A stretch of 64,000 bases of DNA from Phlebopus portentosus (lineage: Eukaryota > Basidiomycota > Agaricomycetes > Boletales > Boletinellaceae), in NCBI GenBank assembly GCA_037892935.1, contig JAYXKI010000017.1, positions 372,001 to 436,000 of the forward strand. Direction: 5' to 3'. Positions 34,282-45,056 of this stretch are shown here, piece after piece; positions within the stretch are counted from its first letter, which is position 1; each line of letters begins with the position of its first letter. Below the pieces are notes generated by a model. It was not told where the DNA came from. It did no database searches and saw only the letters and a list, made by a program, of their open reading frames with translations. The position numbers and the translations under genes are program-made.

Positions 34282-36514
34282 ATGGCTACTCCTCCCAGTC
34301 TGTTGAGGAACGACGGTCCGGCCGATGACCCTGACAAAAGGCGTCAGTCGTCGGATTCAAGCACGGACTCCATCGACAAGGATGTCCTTCGCTCTACCGA
34401 ACAGTCTGTGAGCAAGGTCTCCAATCGCACCGACAATCTGCAGGATCCAATCGATGAGAAGCCCCGCTTCACCGACTTCTTTCTCCGCCGGAGGCGCCTT
34501 CGCCCGGTCGACGACAACGCGATAGCAACTAGGCGCAGCGTTTATGACGATCCGGTCCTTGCAAAACACTACTGGCCGACGGCGAAGTACGAAAACTTAC
34601 ACAGATTTGATCCCAACGCACGCTGGACTTTTGCTGAAGAACGGGTATGTAACTTTCTGAGCATTCTGCTTTCTGTACAATACCAATTTGTCTTCGCAGG
34701 CGATTGTTCGCAAGATTGACTGGAGAGTCATGCTATGGGCTTGCATTAGTTTCTCTGCTCTCAACTTGGATCGCAGCAACCTTTCTCAGGCGAACACGGA
34801 CAACATTCTCGGAGACCTCGGCATGAATACTAACGATTACAATTTGGGAAATACATTGTTTAGAGTTTCCTTCTTGTGCGCGGAACTTCCATCTCAGCTG
34901 GTATCTAAAAAGGTGTGGCAGAATTATTTGCTTCCTGAAATGCCCGTTCTGAAATCTGGTTAGCTTGGTCCCGATCGCTGGATACCTGTCCAAATGTGCG
35001 CATGGTGTGCGTTGATTGTCACTTGTAGGAATACTTAGTAACTAATTTTTTTACCCTTATTTAGCCATCGTGACTATGGGGCAGTTCTTCCTCACGGGGA
35101 GGACCAGCTTCCTCATATGCCGTGCCCTTCTCGGTTTTATTCAAGGCGGTTTTATTCCTGATTTGATTCTCTACTTGTCTTGTACGTCATTCTTGTTCGA
35201 TTCCCTCTCCTGCCTTCCTAAACGAAGGCGCTCGAATTAGACTTTTATACGAAGACAGAACTTCCCATTCGGCTCTCATTCTTCTGGATGTCTTCCGATA
35301 TCTGCTCAATAGTCGCGAGTTTCCTTGCATTCGGTATTTTGCGACTGCGAGGACATCATGCAAAGGCTGGTTGGCGCTGGCTCTTTCTGATCGAGTGCGT
35401 CTTTTCCCTCTTTTCCGGCATTCTCGACCTCATTTCTTTTTTACTCAAATGTTACAGAGGAGCCGTTACCCTCATCATTGGTATTTCCACTTTCTTTAGG
35501 ATGCCACCTTCTCCGACTCAGACCCGCAGTTGGTTCCGACCTAAAGGATGGTTCAGCGAGCGTGAAGAAACGATTGTTGTATCTAGAATATTACGAGATG
35601 ATCCGACAAAAGGTGACATGCACAACCGCGAAGCTCTGACTGTGAAGCGCCTTTGGACCGCCGTCTTGGATTATGACTTGTGGCCGCTCTATATAGTGTG
35701 GGTCCGGTCTTCATGTATATATATGCTTTTCAACTCACCGAGTGTCGTAAATCTAGTGGTCTGTTGTTCGGAATTCCTGTTTCACCACCGGGAACATATC
35801 TTACGCTCTCGCTCAGGAACCTTGGGTATGTCCCTAACAATATTCTCGATTTCGAGTTCTGTTAGCTGAGCGTGCCTTACAGGTTCGGCACGTTTGAGAC
35901 CAACTTGCTTACCATCCCTTCGACTGTGTGGTCCTTCACAAACACGTTCTTGGTGTCCGTTCTCTCCGAAGCTGTCAATGACCGTGCCCGAGTGTCCATG
36001 ATAGAGGATGTTTGGGCTCTGCCGTTCCTCGTTGCCCTGTATTGCCTTCCTGCGAACCCCAATCAGTGGGTCTACTATGTGAGCATTTGTCCTTCATTCT
36101 TCTCCGTAGTAGTAGTCTCATGTCGTTCTTCAGGGTCTGGCCACAGCGCTTCTTTCGTACCCTTATACGCACCCCATTCAGGTCGCGTGGTGCTCCCGGA
36201 ACTCCGGAGCTGTCGCGTCACGTACAGTCAACGCGTCGCTTTACAACATGTTTGTCCAGGCGTCTTCGATCATTTCCGCCAACATCTACCGCGAGGACGA
36301 CAAGCCGCGGTACCGGCGTGGTAACCGCACACTCATTATCATCAGTTGCATCAACTTGACAATCTTGTATCCCTCTACGAAGTTGTACTACATATGGAGG
36401 AACAAGCAGAGAGACAAAATCTGGGATGCAATGACTTCCGAGCAGAAGGCAGAATACCTTGCAACAACGAAGGAAGTCGGAAACCGGAGGTTGGATTTCC
36501 GCTTCGCACATTAG
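34282..36514 (+). CDS. MFS permease, Dal5/ACS (anion:cation symporter) family
   Basis: Nine exons (34282-34644, 34700-34912, 34964-35006, 35065-35181, 35241-35394, 35458-35697, 35757-35825, 35883-36078, 36134-36514) give 591 aa with all phases consistent. After a ~120-residue hydrophilic N-terminus, [20 protein letters not shown] begins helix 1 and LDRSNLSQA follows. Also seen are [24 protein letters not shown] and [20 protein letters not shown]. This arrangement is typical of fungal allantoate/vitamin-type permeases of the plasma membrane. The C-terminal segment ([14 protein letters not shown] ... [12 protein letters not shown]) is also standard. The transported substrate cannot be told from sequence. 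The exon joining LYI to VGLLFGIP uses donor GTGGGT at 35698. Confidence 0.87.
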
Positions 36515-37277
36515 TCATAACTATGGTAGAGTCCTGTCTTCCTCGTCGTTTTCTCTGTCCGTCTGGATCGAATATACGAGTATAGAGTGTGTAGTTGATT
36601 AGATGTAACCAAATATTCTCGAAGATGATCGAATTACTTATGTTTGTTGGAGTTCCAATTCCGTTTTGAAGTGACTTCGACGCTCAACTTGGGGCTACCA
36701 GGTACTTGTCCGCCATGCTGTCCGCGCAATCCACTTGCTGTCTCTTGCTAGTACATACAAATCTCTGTCTCGAAGAAGAGGAATCATTTCGAACTGTATC
36801 TGGTGGGCAACTTAGCAACACGATCTCAGCCTCTTCTGGGAAAACGACTTTCAAAAATTTCCCGTCTTTTCAGCTGCGGGAATAAAAATTTCAGAGGATA
36901 GCTCCTGACCAGACAAGTAGTATTAGTCAATAGCTACTTCTTCATACTACTCGCTCACAGATGCTTATTTTAGAGTTTTAAATACGCAATCACTACACTT
37001 TTCACGATGTCAAAACGCCCCGCGTTTCTTTAGAATGGAAGCTTATCGTCGTAGAATGCAAAATACAAGACAAAATGTTTATTGACTGAGCCGAGCTGCA
37101 TACAGCTGGAGAAAGAAACTATACACGAAAGAAATGTTCTATTCCCCTCCTCTACTTACCCAATGCAATACAAGATTTACTCGACTTATTCCTACACCAA
37201 TTTCCTTCCCTTTTCATCTAGCCCGTCATAATTCTAGAGGCTTTCGACGGGCTAAACATATAGTTTCAGCTCAGCGC
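36515..37277. other. Intergenic region between convergent genes
   Basis: 3' flanks of the permease and transaldolase, which converge. AT-rich, no gene supported. Confidence 0.5.
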
Positions 37278-38721
37278 TCATGCAGAGAGCTTCTCGCGAA
37301 GGAGCTTCCTCAGCGTAACGGCGTCGGCGGCGAACTTCCTGATACCCTCGTGCAGCTTATCGAATGCCATCTGGTCCTCAAGGAGCGCCCAGCGGAACTC
37401 AGGCTCATTGTTAATGTAAGAGACCTTTGGCAGAGGGTCGGCCTTCGCGGCTTGCGCGGCATCGAGTTTCTTTGGAATGGGGTCGGTGGAGTCCTTGAGC
37501 TCTTCAAGAAGCGCAGGTGCGATGCTATTAAGGTAAAAGAAGCAATTCAAATGAGTGAGTGCGGACTGAAGGGAAGAAGATAAGACTTACGTCAAGAAGT
37601 CAATACCAGCGAGAGACTTGATCTCGCTCGTCTGTGGCAAAGTCAGGGAATTGTCAAAATACACAAATTCTTCAAACGTACGTTACGGAAGGAGGCACCC
37701 ATGACGATGGTTTTGTAGCCATACTGCTTGTAATAGTTGAAAATCTTCTTGACAGATTGCACACCTGGGTCTTCATCACCCTCATAGTTTTTGCCGGTGG
37801 CCTTCTTGTACCAATCAAGAATCTAGAAGCCAGCCAGCGCTCAGGTTTAGCACGCCTGGATACCGGGGTATTAATACTTACACGACCAACGAAAGGCGAA
37901 ATAAGCGTGACACCGGCTTCGGCACAGGCAACAGCCTGACAGAAACCGAAGAGCAGGGTCAAGTTGCAGTGGATGCCATCCTGTTGCTCAAGTTCACGAG
38001 CGGCCTGGATGCCTTCCCATGTTGATGCGATTTTAATCAGGACACGGTCCTTGTTAATACCAATGGATTTGTAAAGAGCAATGAGTTCCTTGGCCTAAGG
38101 GAACGCAACGGCCGCATCAGTTCGCATGCCCAAAGATAGCAACAGCAACGCCAGACGCACCTTCGCCTTGGTGCCCTCCTTGTCGAAGGACAGACGGGCG
38201 TCGACCTCTGTTGATACACGGCCAGGAATGATTTTCAGAATCTCCTTTCCAAATTCGACAAGCTATGGAACGGAAGGTAATAACCATTGACGCAAAGCTG
38301 ACAATAACGTGTGAAGAAAACGCACCAACCGGTCAAGTGCTGCCTCAACCTGGCTATCAAGGTCACCGCCCTTCTGCTTCGCTGCCTTGACTGCAGCATC
38401 GATCAGACGAGAGTACCCGGGCTTGTTAGCCGCTGCGAGAATGAGCGACGGGTTGGTCGTCGCATCCTAAGGCGTAACAAGGATCAGCCATCGCGACACA
38501 CTTGATCATTCGCAATAACTATGTACCTGAGGTTTGTAGACATCGATCGCTGGAGAAAGAGACCATCGTCAGTATCAGTCAGACAACAGCTCTTACGCCA
38601 AGCAAGTGGGAACCCGAAAGATGGCTATATGCTACTGTATGCGCCACTCACACTCGAAGTCGCCTGAATCTGAGACGACGACAGTACCGGTCTGTTTGAG
38701 TTGGTCGAGCGAGGTAGTCAT
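37278..38721 (-). CDS. TAL1: Transaldolase
   Basis: Eight exons (38721-38652, 38549-38527, 38466-38326, 38262-38161, 38094-37882, 37822-37682, 37631-37591, 37524-37278) splice to 325 aa. This is the normal length for class I eukaryotic transaldolase. The start [12 protein letters not shown] is followed by DATTNPSLI, and the Schiff-base lysine lies in [44 protein letters not shown] and GASFRNTSEI complete the signature. It transfers a dihydroxyacetone unit between sedoheptulose 7-phosphate and glyceraldehyde 3-phosphate in the cytosolic non-oxidative pentose phosphate pathway. The many small exons are typical of a conserved basidiomycete gene. No oddities. Confidence 0.96.
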
Positions 38722-39258
38722 TTTCTAAATCGATGGTGGTGGTTGGTGTTCAAGAGAGATGATGATGCAAGTCCGGCGTAGATTTCTCCAGATTCGTCGG
38801 GCTCACGGGAATTGTATTCGTCATGTCACGTGTGGATCACGGGCTCGGACAGGTAAGCGTGGCGCGACGACCGTGCGTCGGCTTCTCGGCTTCACGAGAT
38901 GACTACTAGTACTAACTACTTAGCGTCGACTTGAGCTGCCACAGCCCTGGGACGGGCTCTCAGAGTCCTGGACAGTTACTACCTTCGTGGGAGCTAGCAT
39001 GTGTCTCTGGAATTGCAAGGGAATCCTTAGTCGGGTCCGAGCTAGTTTCCGTCGGAACAGGAGACGTGTCGCAATGGATTACTTCCACTGACCTCTTTCC
39101 TATTGGACTCGAAGTTTGAGGGCAACTCTGACTACTTGCAAGACCGAATGCAGGAATAATGGCATGACAGGTACCTTTGTGTACCCACGGCTGATGAATT
39201 CAAGTCCGGAGATTCCGATGAAGTGTGCGGATGGCTCATGGGAAGTCAGAAGGATCCA
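38722..39258. other. Transaldolase promoter region
   Basis: Upstream of the minus-strand transaldolase. TCACGTG-type sequence lies near 38825 (TCATGTCACGTGTGGATCACG), a possible E-box. No gene supported. Confidence 0.4.
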
Positions 39259-39892
39259 TCAGCTTTGGCGGTAGACGTTCTCATGACCCACAGAACTGCC
39301 ATTAAGAGTTGATACTAAATTACGGGACACTTGTGGCGCCCATTCCACATCGTAAGTGCCATAGTTTTTCTTCAATCGATAGATTTTCTGGTCCAGTGTG
39401 CTGGCAATTATCGCTATGATCTCGTCGCCACATGCATGTGTCCCAGCTAGGTTTATGTCTGCACGAATTGCGGAGTTGTCCATCGCACACTTCGTGGACT
39501 TGTGTTGCTTCGCAAAATCTATGGTCAGCGTAACGTTCAATTTATTGCCCCCATAGCTGAGAGTCCTAGTGTGATGAGCTCTATATTATACTCATAGAGT
39601 CTTTCCCCGAGCAAAATCGCAAAATTTGGTCCTTAAATAGGCCAAACTCCTTCATAATTATGCCATAATTGTTGGTTGCAAAGTTCTTAAGAGCTTTGTT
39701 TCTTTGAGCTTTTGTGAGAAGCGTCATATAGAGCTCCTTGGGTTCGTACTTTGCACTCAATATACTTGGCATCGTTGAGCAACTGTAACGAAATCGAGTC
39801 AGACAAAAGTGTGATATGCGCTCATAAGAGATGGATGCCACAACTAACAGCAATAGGGTCCAAATTCCAGTGATGGTAACGGTACTCATCAT
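39259..39892 (-). CDS. Possible small secreted protein (structure uncertain)
   Basis: Two consecutive open stretches on the minus strand. The first (39892-39581) starts MMSTVTITGIWTLLLLVVAS, a good signal-peptide candidate, and reads about 100 residues before a stop. The second (about 39555-39259) is open for about 98 residues and contains NVTLTIDFAKQH and a cysteine pair (KC..., HACGDE). No intron with acceptable phase was found to join them, so either the gene is broken or the model is wrong. No domain recognised. Its product might be an orphan secreted protein; a chance ORF pair cannot be excluded. Confidence 0.3.
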
Positions 39893-40745
39893 CCCCTCTC
39901 ATCATACCCACCCTTGTTGGGAGGTGCGGACTTCACGTACATGAGTCCAATGTGATATTACCCTGCGTCGGCGTTGAGAACTGCTGTACATTATTCTAGA
40001 AGACCACAGCCAGATAACTGACACCTGTTGGAAACATTTTGAGCTCGAGAAGCTAGTTGCCGAGTGCTAGTGGCTCCAGAACAGTGCTCAATGAGATTTC
40101 ATGGCTGTCAGAAACAGAAACAAACAGAAACCTTGAAGATGCTGGAATAGTCAGCAGAGAAGCTAGTTCAAAACTTTCGTGTTGTATGTATTTCATGAGT
40201 TTGTTCACCTGCTCTTCCATTTTGCCATAAGATAATCCAGCAGCAGAACCTAGACCTCAGTCTCATTGTCGACGGACAAAGAGCGAGACCTGCCACCAGC
40301 AATCGTGTCAGGACCTGCGGGACATAGCATATGTTGTTAGTTGATTCCGCACGACCAGACTTGGCCGTTCCTGATCTAAAACATGAAGCAGGCTCTGTCT
40401 GTATCTACATTCGGATTTCTAACTTCATCTGAGTGTGAGAGTAGAGATTCGATATATATAAGATAAGATGTAAACATATATCCATCGGAGCGGATGAGTG
40501 ACTGTACACCTGAGGATTGACACATCTGAGGTAAGACCACCCATATCAATCCATTATGTACATTACGTTTTATTATATGAAGCTACAACGCAATTGCGAG
40601 GCCGCGCAAAGAAAGGTGAATAGTTTCTTTGCATTGTGCCCATATTGCGATCCAGCTCTTCAGTGGAAACCGAAAGCACGTCATACGCGATTTATGCAGT
40701 CAGCCGTAATGGTCGAAGAAGTACGACGCAACGCAGGTACGCATC
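39893..40745. other. Intergenic region
   Basis: No supported gene over about 850 bp. Confidence 0.4.
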
Positions 40746-42134
40746 CTAGTCCGATTTCGGAGGGAAGGACTTGCGAAACGCGTTTTCGTAGTCCCCGACG
40801 ACCAAGTATCCCTTCCTATCCTCGAAACATTGCGCCAATGCCTCTGTATAATTGCCGATATCGGAAACGCTGATTTCAACGGAGTTTGCATTGCCAAGTT
40901 CTAGGCGTATGTTCTCGAAAGACTTCTGAATCCTCGCTCTCGACCTCATCATGGTTATTAATGCTTCAACACATTCATTGATGCTATCAAGAGGCAGAAG
41001 ATTCTGAAGACGAAGTATCTCGAGTTTGGGGCAGATAGCCTGCTCGACGGACAATGCGTTCTCCTCGATCTCCGCGATGCCCACCGCAAACTCGCTGAAG
41101 AAGCGTTTCGATACAACTGAGAACGAGTATCGTAATGCTTTAAGACAGGGTAATAGCCGGAGTATTCCAAAGACTTCATCTTCTCCTACGCAAGGGCCGC
41201 ATATCGCCAAGAATGTCAGGGATGGTCTCGAGCGTTGGAAGAAATTGAAGACTATTCCCTCTGTGACCCTGCTTCCGTAGTAGAATGCCTCTAGAGACGG
41301 TAATGTGACGTTATCGACGATTGCGGCTGCCGCTTCTCCGTGCTCCAGCTTGAGAGTTCGGAGAGAACGTAAAAGAAGGCGAGGATGAGGGTCATGTCGG
41401 CTTGATAAAGCCAAGTTTGGCGAAAAATAAGCCTCAAATCTCGTGAGGAACGGAGCGTTTTTTAATACATCCAAGCTTATTCGAAGTGCACGATCACCCG
41501 TGAAACCAAATGCAGATAGGAACACGAAATCGCATCGATTCAACATGCACAATGGCTCCCCGACGATTGATAGATCGAAGCTACCACGGACATCGAGGCT
41601 CTTGAGGCGCGAGGACTGTGCAAGGCTGATAGCAGCGTGCGTTTTAAGGTTGACATAGAAGAAGAGCGATGTCACCATAGGCATGTTGGTCATATGCAGT
41701 CCTGGAAACTCGTCGGAACAGTTCACGTTGAACCAGGCAAAATTCACATCCTTCCACCGGTACTGTTGTGACAGCAAGGTCTTAATCATGTATTCGGCGC
41801 GACGATGATCTTCGACATCGTCCTTCTCACCCAATGAGCATAGAAACATGTAGGAGATCGGGGAACCATTAGACCTGGAAAGCCACGTATCGAGGATATC
41901 CACCAACATTCCCCGTTTGTCTCGACCCATGATCGCGTAATGGATGCACAGATATGACCATAATTCCCCACATGAAAGAGCCAGAGACCGCCAAGCTCGA
42001 CAGACGTGAGAGATGTAGAGAGGTGCGGAGATCGACGCCTTGAAAGGTACATTAACCCTATCAAACCGGTCTGGCAAAGACTGCAAAAAGATATCGCATA
42101 AGGTGTCGTGAGGAAGCGTCTCCATCATGGCCAT
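40746..42134 (-). CDS. F-box domain protein 2
   Basis: A single 462-codon exon from the ATG at 42134. The N-terminus METLPHDTLCDIFLQSLP, then APLYISHVCRAWRSLALSCGELWS, is the common Agaricomycete F-box (residues about 4-55). The C-terminal part is a series of irregular leucine-rich stretches (SSRLKSLDVRGSF, LLLRSLRTLKLEHG, CPKLEILRLQNL), as in LRR-containing F-box proteins. By family it would bind Skp1 and recruit a substrate for ubiquitination; the target is unknown. Many relatives have a short upstream exon with a coiled coil; none was convincing here, so the first ATG is used. Confidence 0.82.
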   Translation of the reverse strand: MAMMETLPHDTLCDIFLQSLPDRFDRVNVPFKASISAPLYISHVCRAWRSLALSCGELWSYLCIHYAIMGRDKRGMLVDILDTWLSRSNGSPISYMFLCSLGEKDDVEDHRRAEYMIKTLLSQQYRWKDVNFAWFNVNCSDEFPGLHMTNMPMVTSLFFYVNLKTHAAISLAQSSRLKSLDVRGSFDLSIVGEPLCMLNRCDFVFLSAFGFTGDRALRISLDVLKNAPFLTRFEAYFSPNLALSSRHDPHPRLLLRSLRTLKLEHGEAAAAIVDNVTLPSLEAFYYGSRVTEGIVFNFFQRSRPSLTFLAICGPCVGEDEVFGILRLLPCLKALRYSFSVVSKRFFSEFAVGIAEIEENALSVEQAICPKLEILRLQNLLPLDSINECVEALITMMRSRARIQKSFENIRLELGNANSVEISVSDIGNYTEALAQCFEDRKGYLVVGDYENAFRKSFPPKSD

Positions 42135-43208
42135 TCGAAGCGAGGGCCTGTTCTGAGGTAAAGAACCAGGCGGGAAACCCTACAAGCTGGGTTACATGAA
42201 CTTGATTCGCTAAGCACAGATAGATGTACACTCACACAAAAGCAAGTTAGTTCACAGTTTCGCTCGAGTTGTCCGGCCGGCGTACGGTGACGCTACGTGG
42301 AAGATGTTATTCGAATATACGGTCTCGGAGTGATACGGATTACATAATCGACTACGATACCAAAAGAAGACCCACACAGACTCATGCATGATTCACTCAC
42401 TCAATAAGTACGTAGGATTTACCTCAAAATAAGTACGTCCGCGTCTCTCGTCGTAGCGTTGGTCTAAATGTGCTCCAGCGAAAGAGTATCTCGGAAAGGT
42501 GCTATACGTGTTAGCAGAGAGGGCTTGAAGTGGGCCGTACGTCATTGCATGTACAGTATGTCCCTCGTATATCCGCCACAACTATCCCGAGTGCGAGTGG
42601 ACCTTCCTAACCCGGGGGAAGCTGGAAGATTATAAGTGCCATGAAACTGAAATGAGCTTAGACGACGAATTAGGATCCGTAATCGAACGGATTGAAGCTA
42701 CGCAGCAAGGGAAATGGAGGCCATCTGAGCTCACCAGGACGGGGGTTTCGTCATCATCTAACAATAAATATAACTGCGAGGCTACATAGCTTGATATATC
42801 CGAACAGGAAAACGCCTGGGCCAATCCCCTATAAGTTGACCCCTATCGTGTGCACTAGGCAGGTATCCCAGAGCATAATATCGTACTTGCACGTCGCATC
42901 TTACTGTACGGGATATCCAAGCTCAGTACCTGCGATGCAATGCATTGCGATCTACTCTTTATACTCCCTCCCAAGTCTTATTGCTCGCTATGCAAGCAAT
43001 ACCGCGCAAATAATCTAGCATTCATAATGAGGTTCGTCTGATGAACTCTCGATCGCGTCACAGTTCTTTTCTCTGGGTCGCTGCGAGCTAATCCGGCGTA
43101 CATATACGCGAAATAATGCTTTCGGACGATTCCAATAATTTCTCCTATTAAATGAAGTATGATTTCCTGACTTGAACACTAGCTCGGCGTGATATATATT
43201 CGATGATA
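42135..43208. other. Intergenic region
   Basis: Over 1 kb without a supported gene. The plus-strand frame at 42692-43018 has low-information composition. Confidence 0.4.
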
Positions 43209-43750
43209 AGGTAGGGAAAGTATAAACTCGACCAACCGTGACGCGACGCGCTTACCCCATTTGGTCATCCACCCTCCCACAACATTTCAACAGAAATACA
43301 CACAACACAACACCTCAAATGAAAATTCTAACTCCGTACGTTTGTAGGGGGGATCCATACCTACATTTTGTTGGTCTTATTTCCTAAAAATATGGCTATT
43401 TGAGCTTCCTATTTAAGGAAGAACCCTGACCTATGTAAAGCTTGCATTTGTCATTTATTTGTCATACATTTGTAATAGCTTTGTCATATCCAAATCAAGT
43501 AGTTTTACTTGAAAGACCAGAAAAGCATAGAGTAGCTAACCAAAGGCTTCAAACCAGCTCTAGGAAGCTAATCTACATTTGCAGAGCTTAAAATTCATGA
43601 GTCTCAAGGGAAATAAAACAAAAGTCCTGGGTTGGGTCAACCAGACCTCAGATTTTTGCCGCAGGGTCCTTCCAAATCGGGTTAAATCAGGGTCCATCAG
43701 GGTCATCAGTCACATGTGACAGGTTGGTTGAGTTTATACTTTCCCTACCT
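43209..43750. mobile_element. MITE-like element 3, 542 bp, TA target duplication
   Basis: The terminal repeats AGGTAGGGAAAGTATAAACT (from 43209) and its inverse (to 43750) match over about 29 bp with one mismatch and a single shift. They are flanked by TA at 43207-43208 and 43751-43752. The inside is noncoding and AT-rich, with short direct repeats around CATTTGTCAT and TCAGGGTC. Non-autonomous DNA transposon; the TA duplication suggests Tc1/mariner-like mobilisation (inferred). Confidence 0.78.
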
Positions 43751-45056
43751 TAGCAGCCTCAGGCCAGTCTTGATTTGTCTCCCATGGAGCCTCCGGCTCA
43801 ATGCGCTAGCGATTATTGCTGCAATCTCAACACCACCTTGTACCTTCTAGCTGATCTGGCATGTCCCCAACAAAACCGATGTATAGAAATTATATGTATC
43901 GCTCAATCGATGACCTCGTAAGTCAGATTCTCTTGCTCCATACCATAGCAAAAGAAATCAGAATGTCAGAGGATAACTGCATGAAGTCATTATCGCGGGC
44001 TGCATCACATGGATGACATTCTTCGCCGTATTGTCAGGCGCTATAATTCCGGAAGCCTTTATGATCAGACTGAGAACGAGGCGTCCGAGTGTCGCTTGAA
44101 ATCCAGATTTTGTTCCCGTCACAAAGATAAACTAGTGAGCACCGAGTCAGACTCACAAGGTACGCTGTACGCAACTCTTTCGAAGCCTTGGTTGACCTGA
44201 CGTACGCGCGCGAATTCTTTAATCAGTCACTCGCCACTTTATACGGAACAAGTCTGGACATGCATAGGTGTATCTGATATATATATCATTGGAGGGGGAG
44301 GTGTTAATATTCATAAGAGAGGAGTCGTGTTTCAATTTTGTGTGACTTAAATATCCAACTAAGAGCTGCACAAGAGAAAGAGATGGTTTTTTCTAGTGAA
44401 GCATCTTCAAGAGTCGGTTCGAAGCATGTCCAATAGAGTCAGGCGAATAAAATGGCCGAGCAATCGCTCAAGTCAAGAATCAAGCACACTCGATCATACC
44501 ATAAGAATAAAAGGCGTGAGGCATTTGGCGTTTCCAGGGGATCGTAGTCGCGGGCTTGCAAAAACGAAACAATTTCTTCAGTACTTCATCAACGACGTCT
44601 TCAATCCATTGCCGCTAAGTCGTTGAATCAACGCGGCTCCCGCCTCAACTTCATTGGAAAAGAGGTGTGCAGATCGAGTAATTGGAAAAGGATTATCCCA
44701 GCGGTAGGATATGCTCCAAAATTGTCCCGTACTTCATTGATAGAACAACAGTCGGCGGGCAAACGAAGTATGCTTTAATAGAATTAGGATGTCAAAGCAG
44801 CAGGACGATAGACCAAATTTCCGAGGAATCATTCAGACGACAGACAGAGAAGCGAAGCCATTCTTTCTCAAGTCAATATCGAAGCGTTAAGTAAATAGTT
44901 TTGAGAGACTTGCGGACTGCGCTTAAACGGAGACGTATGATACCAAGTCCCGTTTGGAAGATCCAATCCACTGGTTCGGCAAGTTCCGAGGATGATCGAC
45001 AAGATTGGAAGGACCGTAAATTCTCAGCTCAGTTTGGCTGTCCGTGACTCGAGCGC
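43751..45056. other. Intergenic region upstream of glycyl-tRNA synthetase
   Basis: About 1.3 kb. Several short plus-strand frames (44009-44200, 44396-44626, 44682-44894) have no domain signal and are considered chance. The proximal part should hold the synthetase promoter. Confidence 0.4.

Noticed and set aside
44009..44894. Three short plus-strand frames before glycyl-tRNA synthetase
   Set aside because: No motif, no consistent splicing between them, and amino acid composition looks random.
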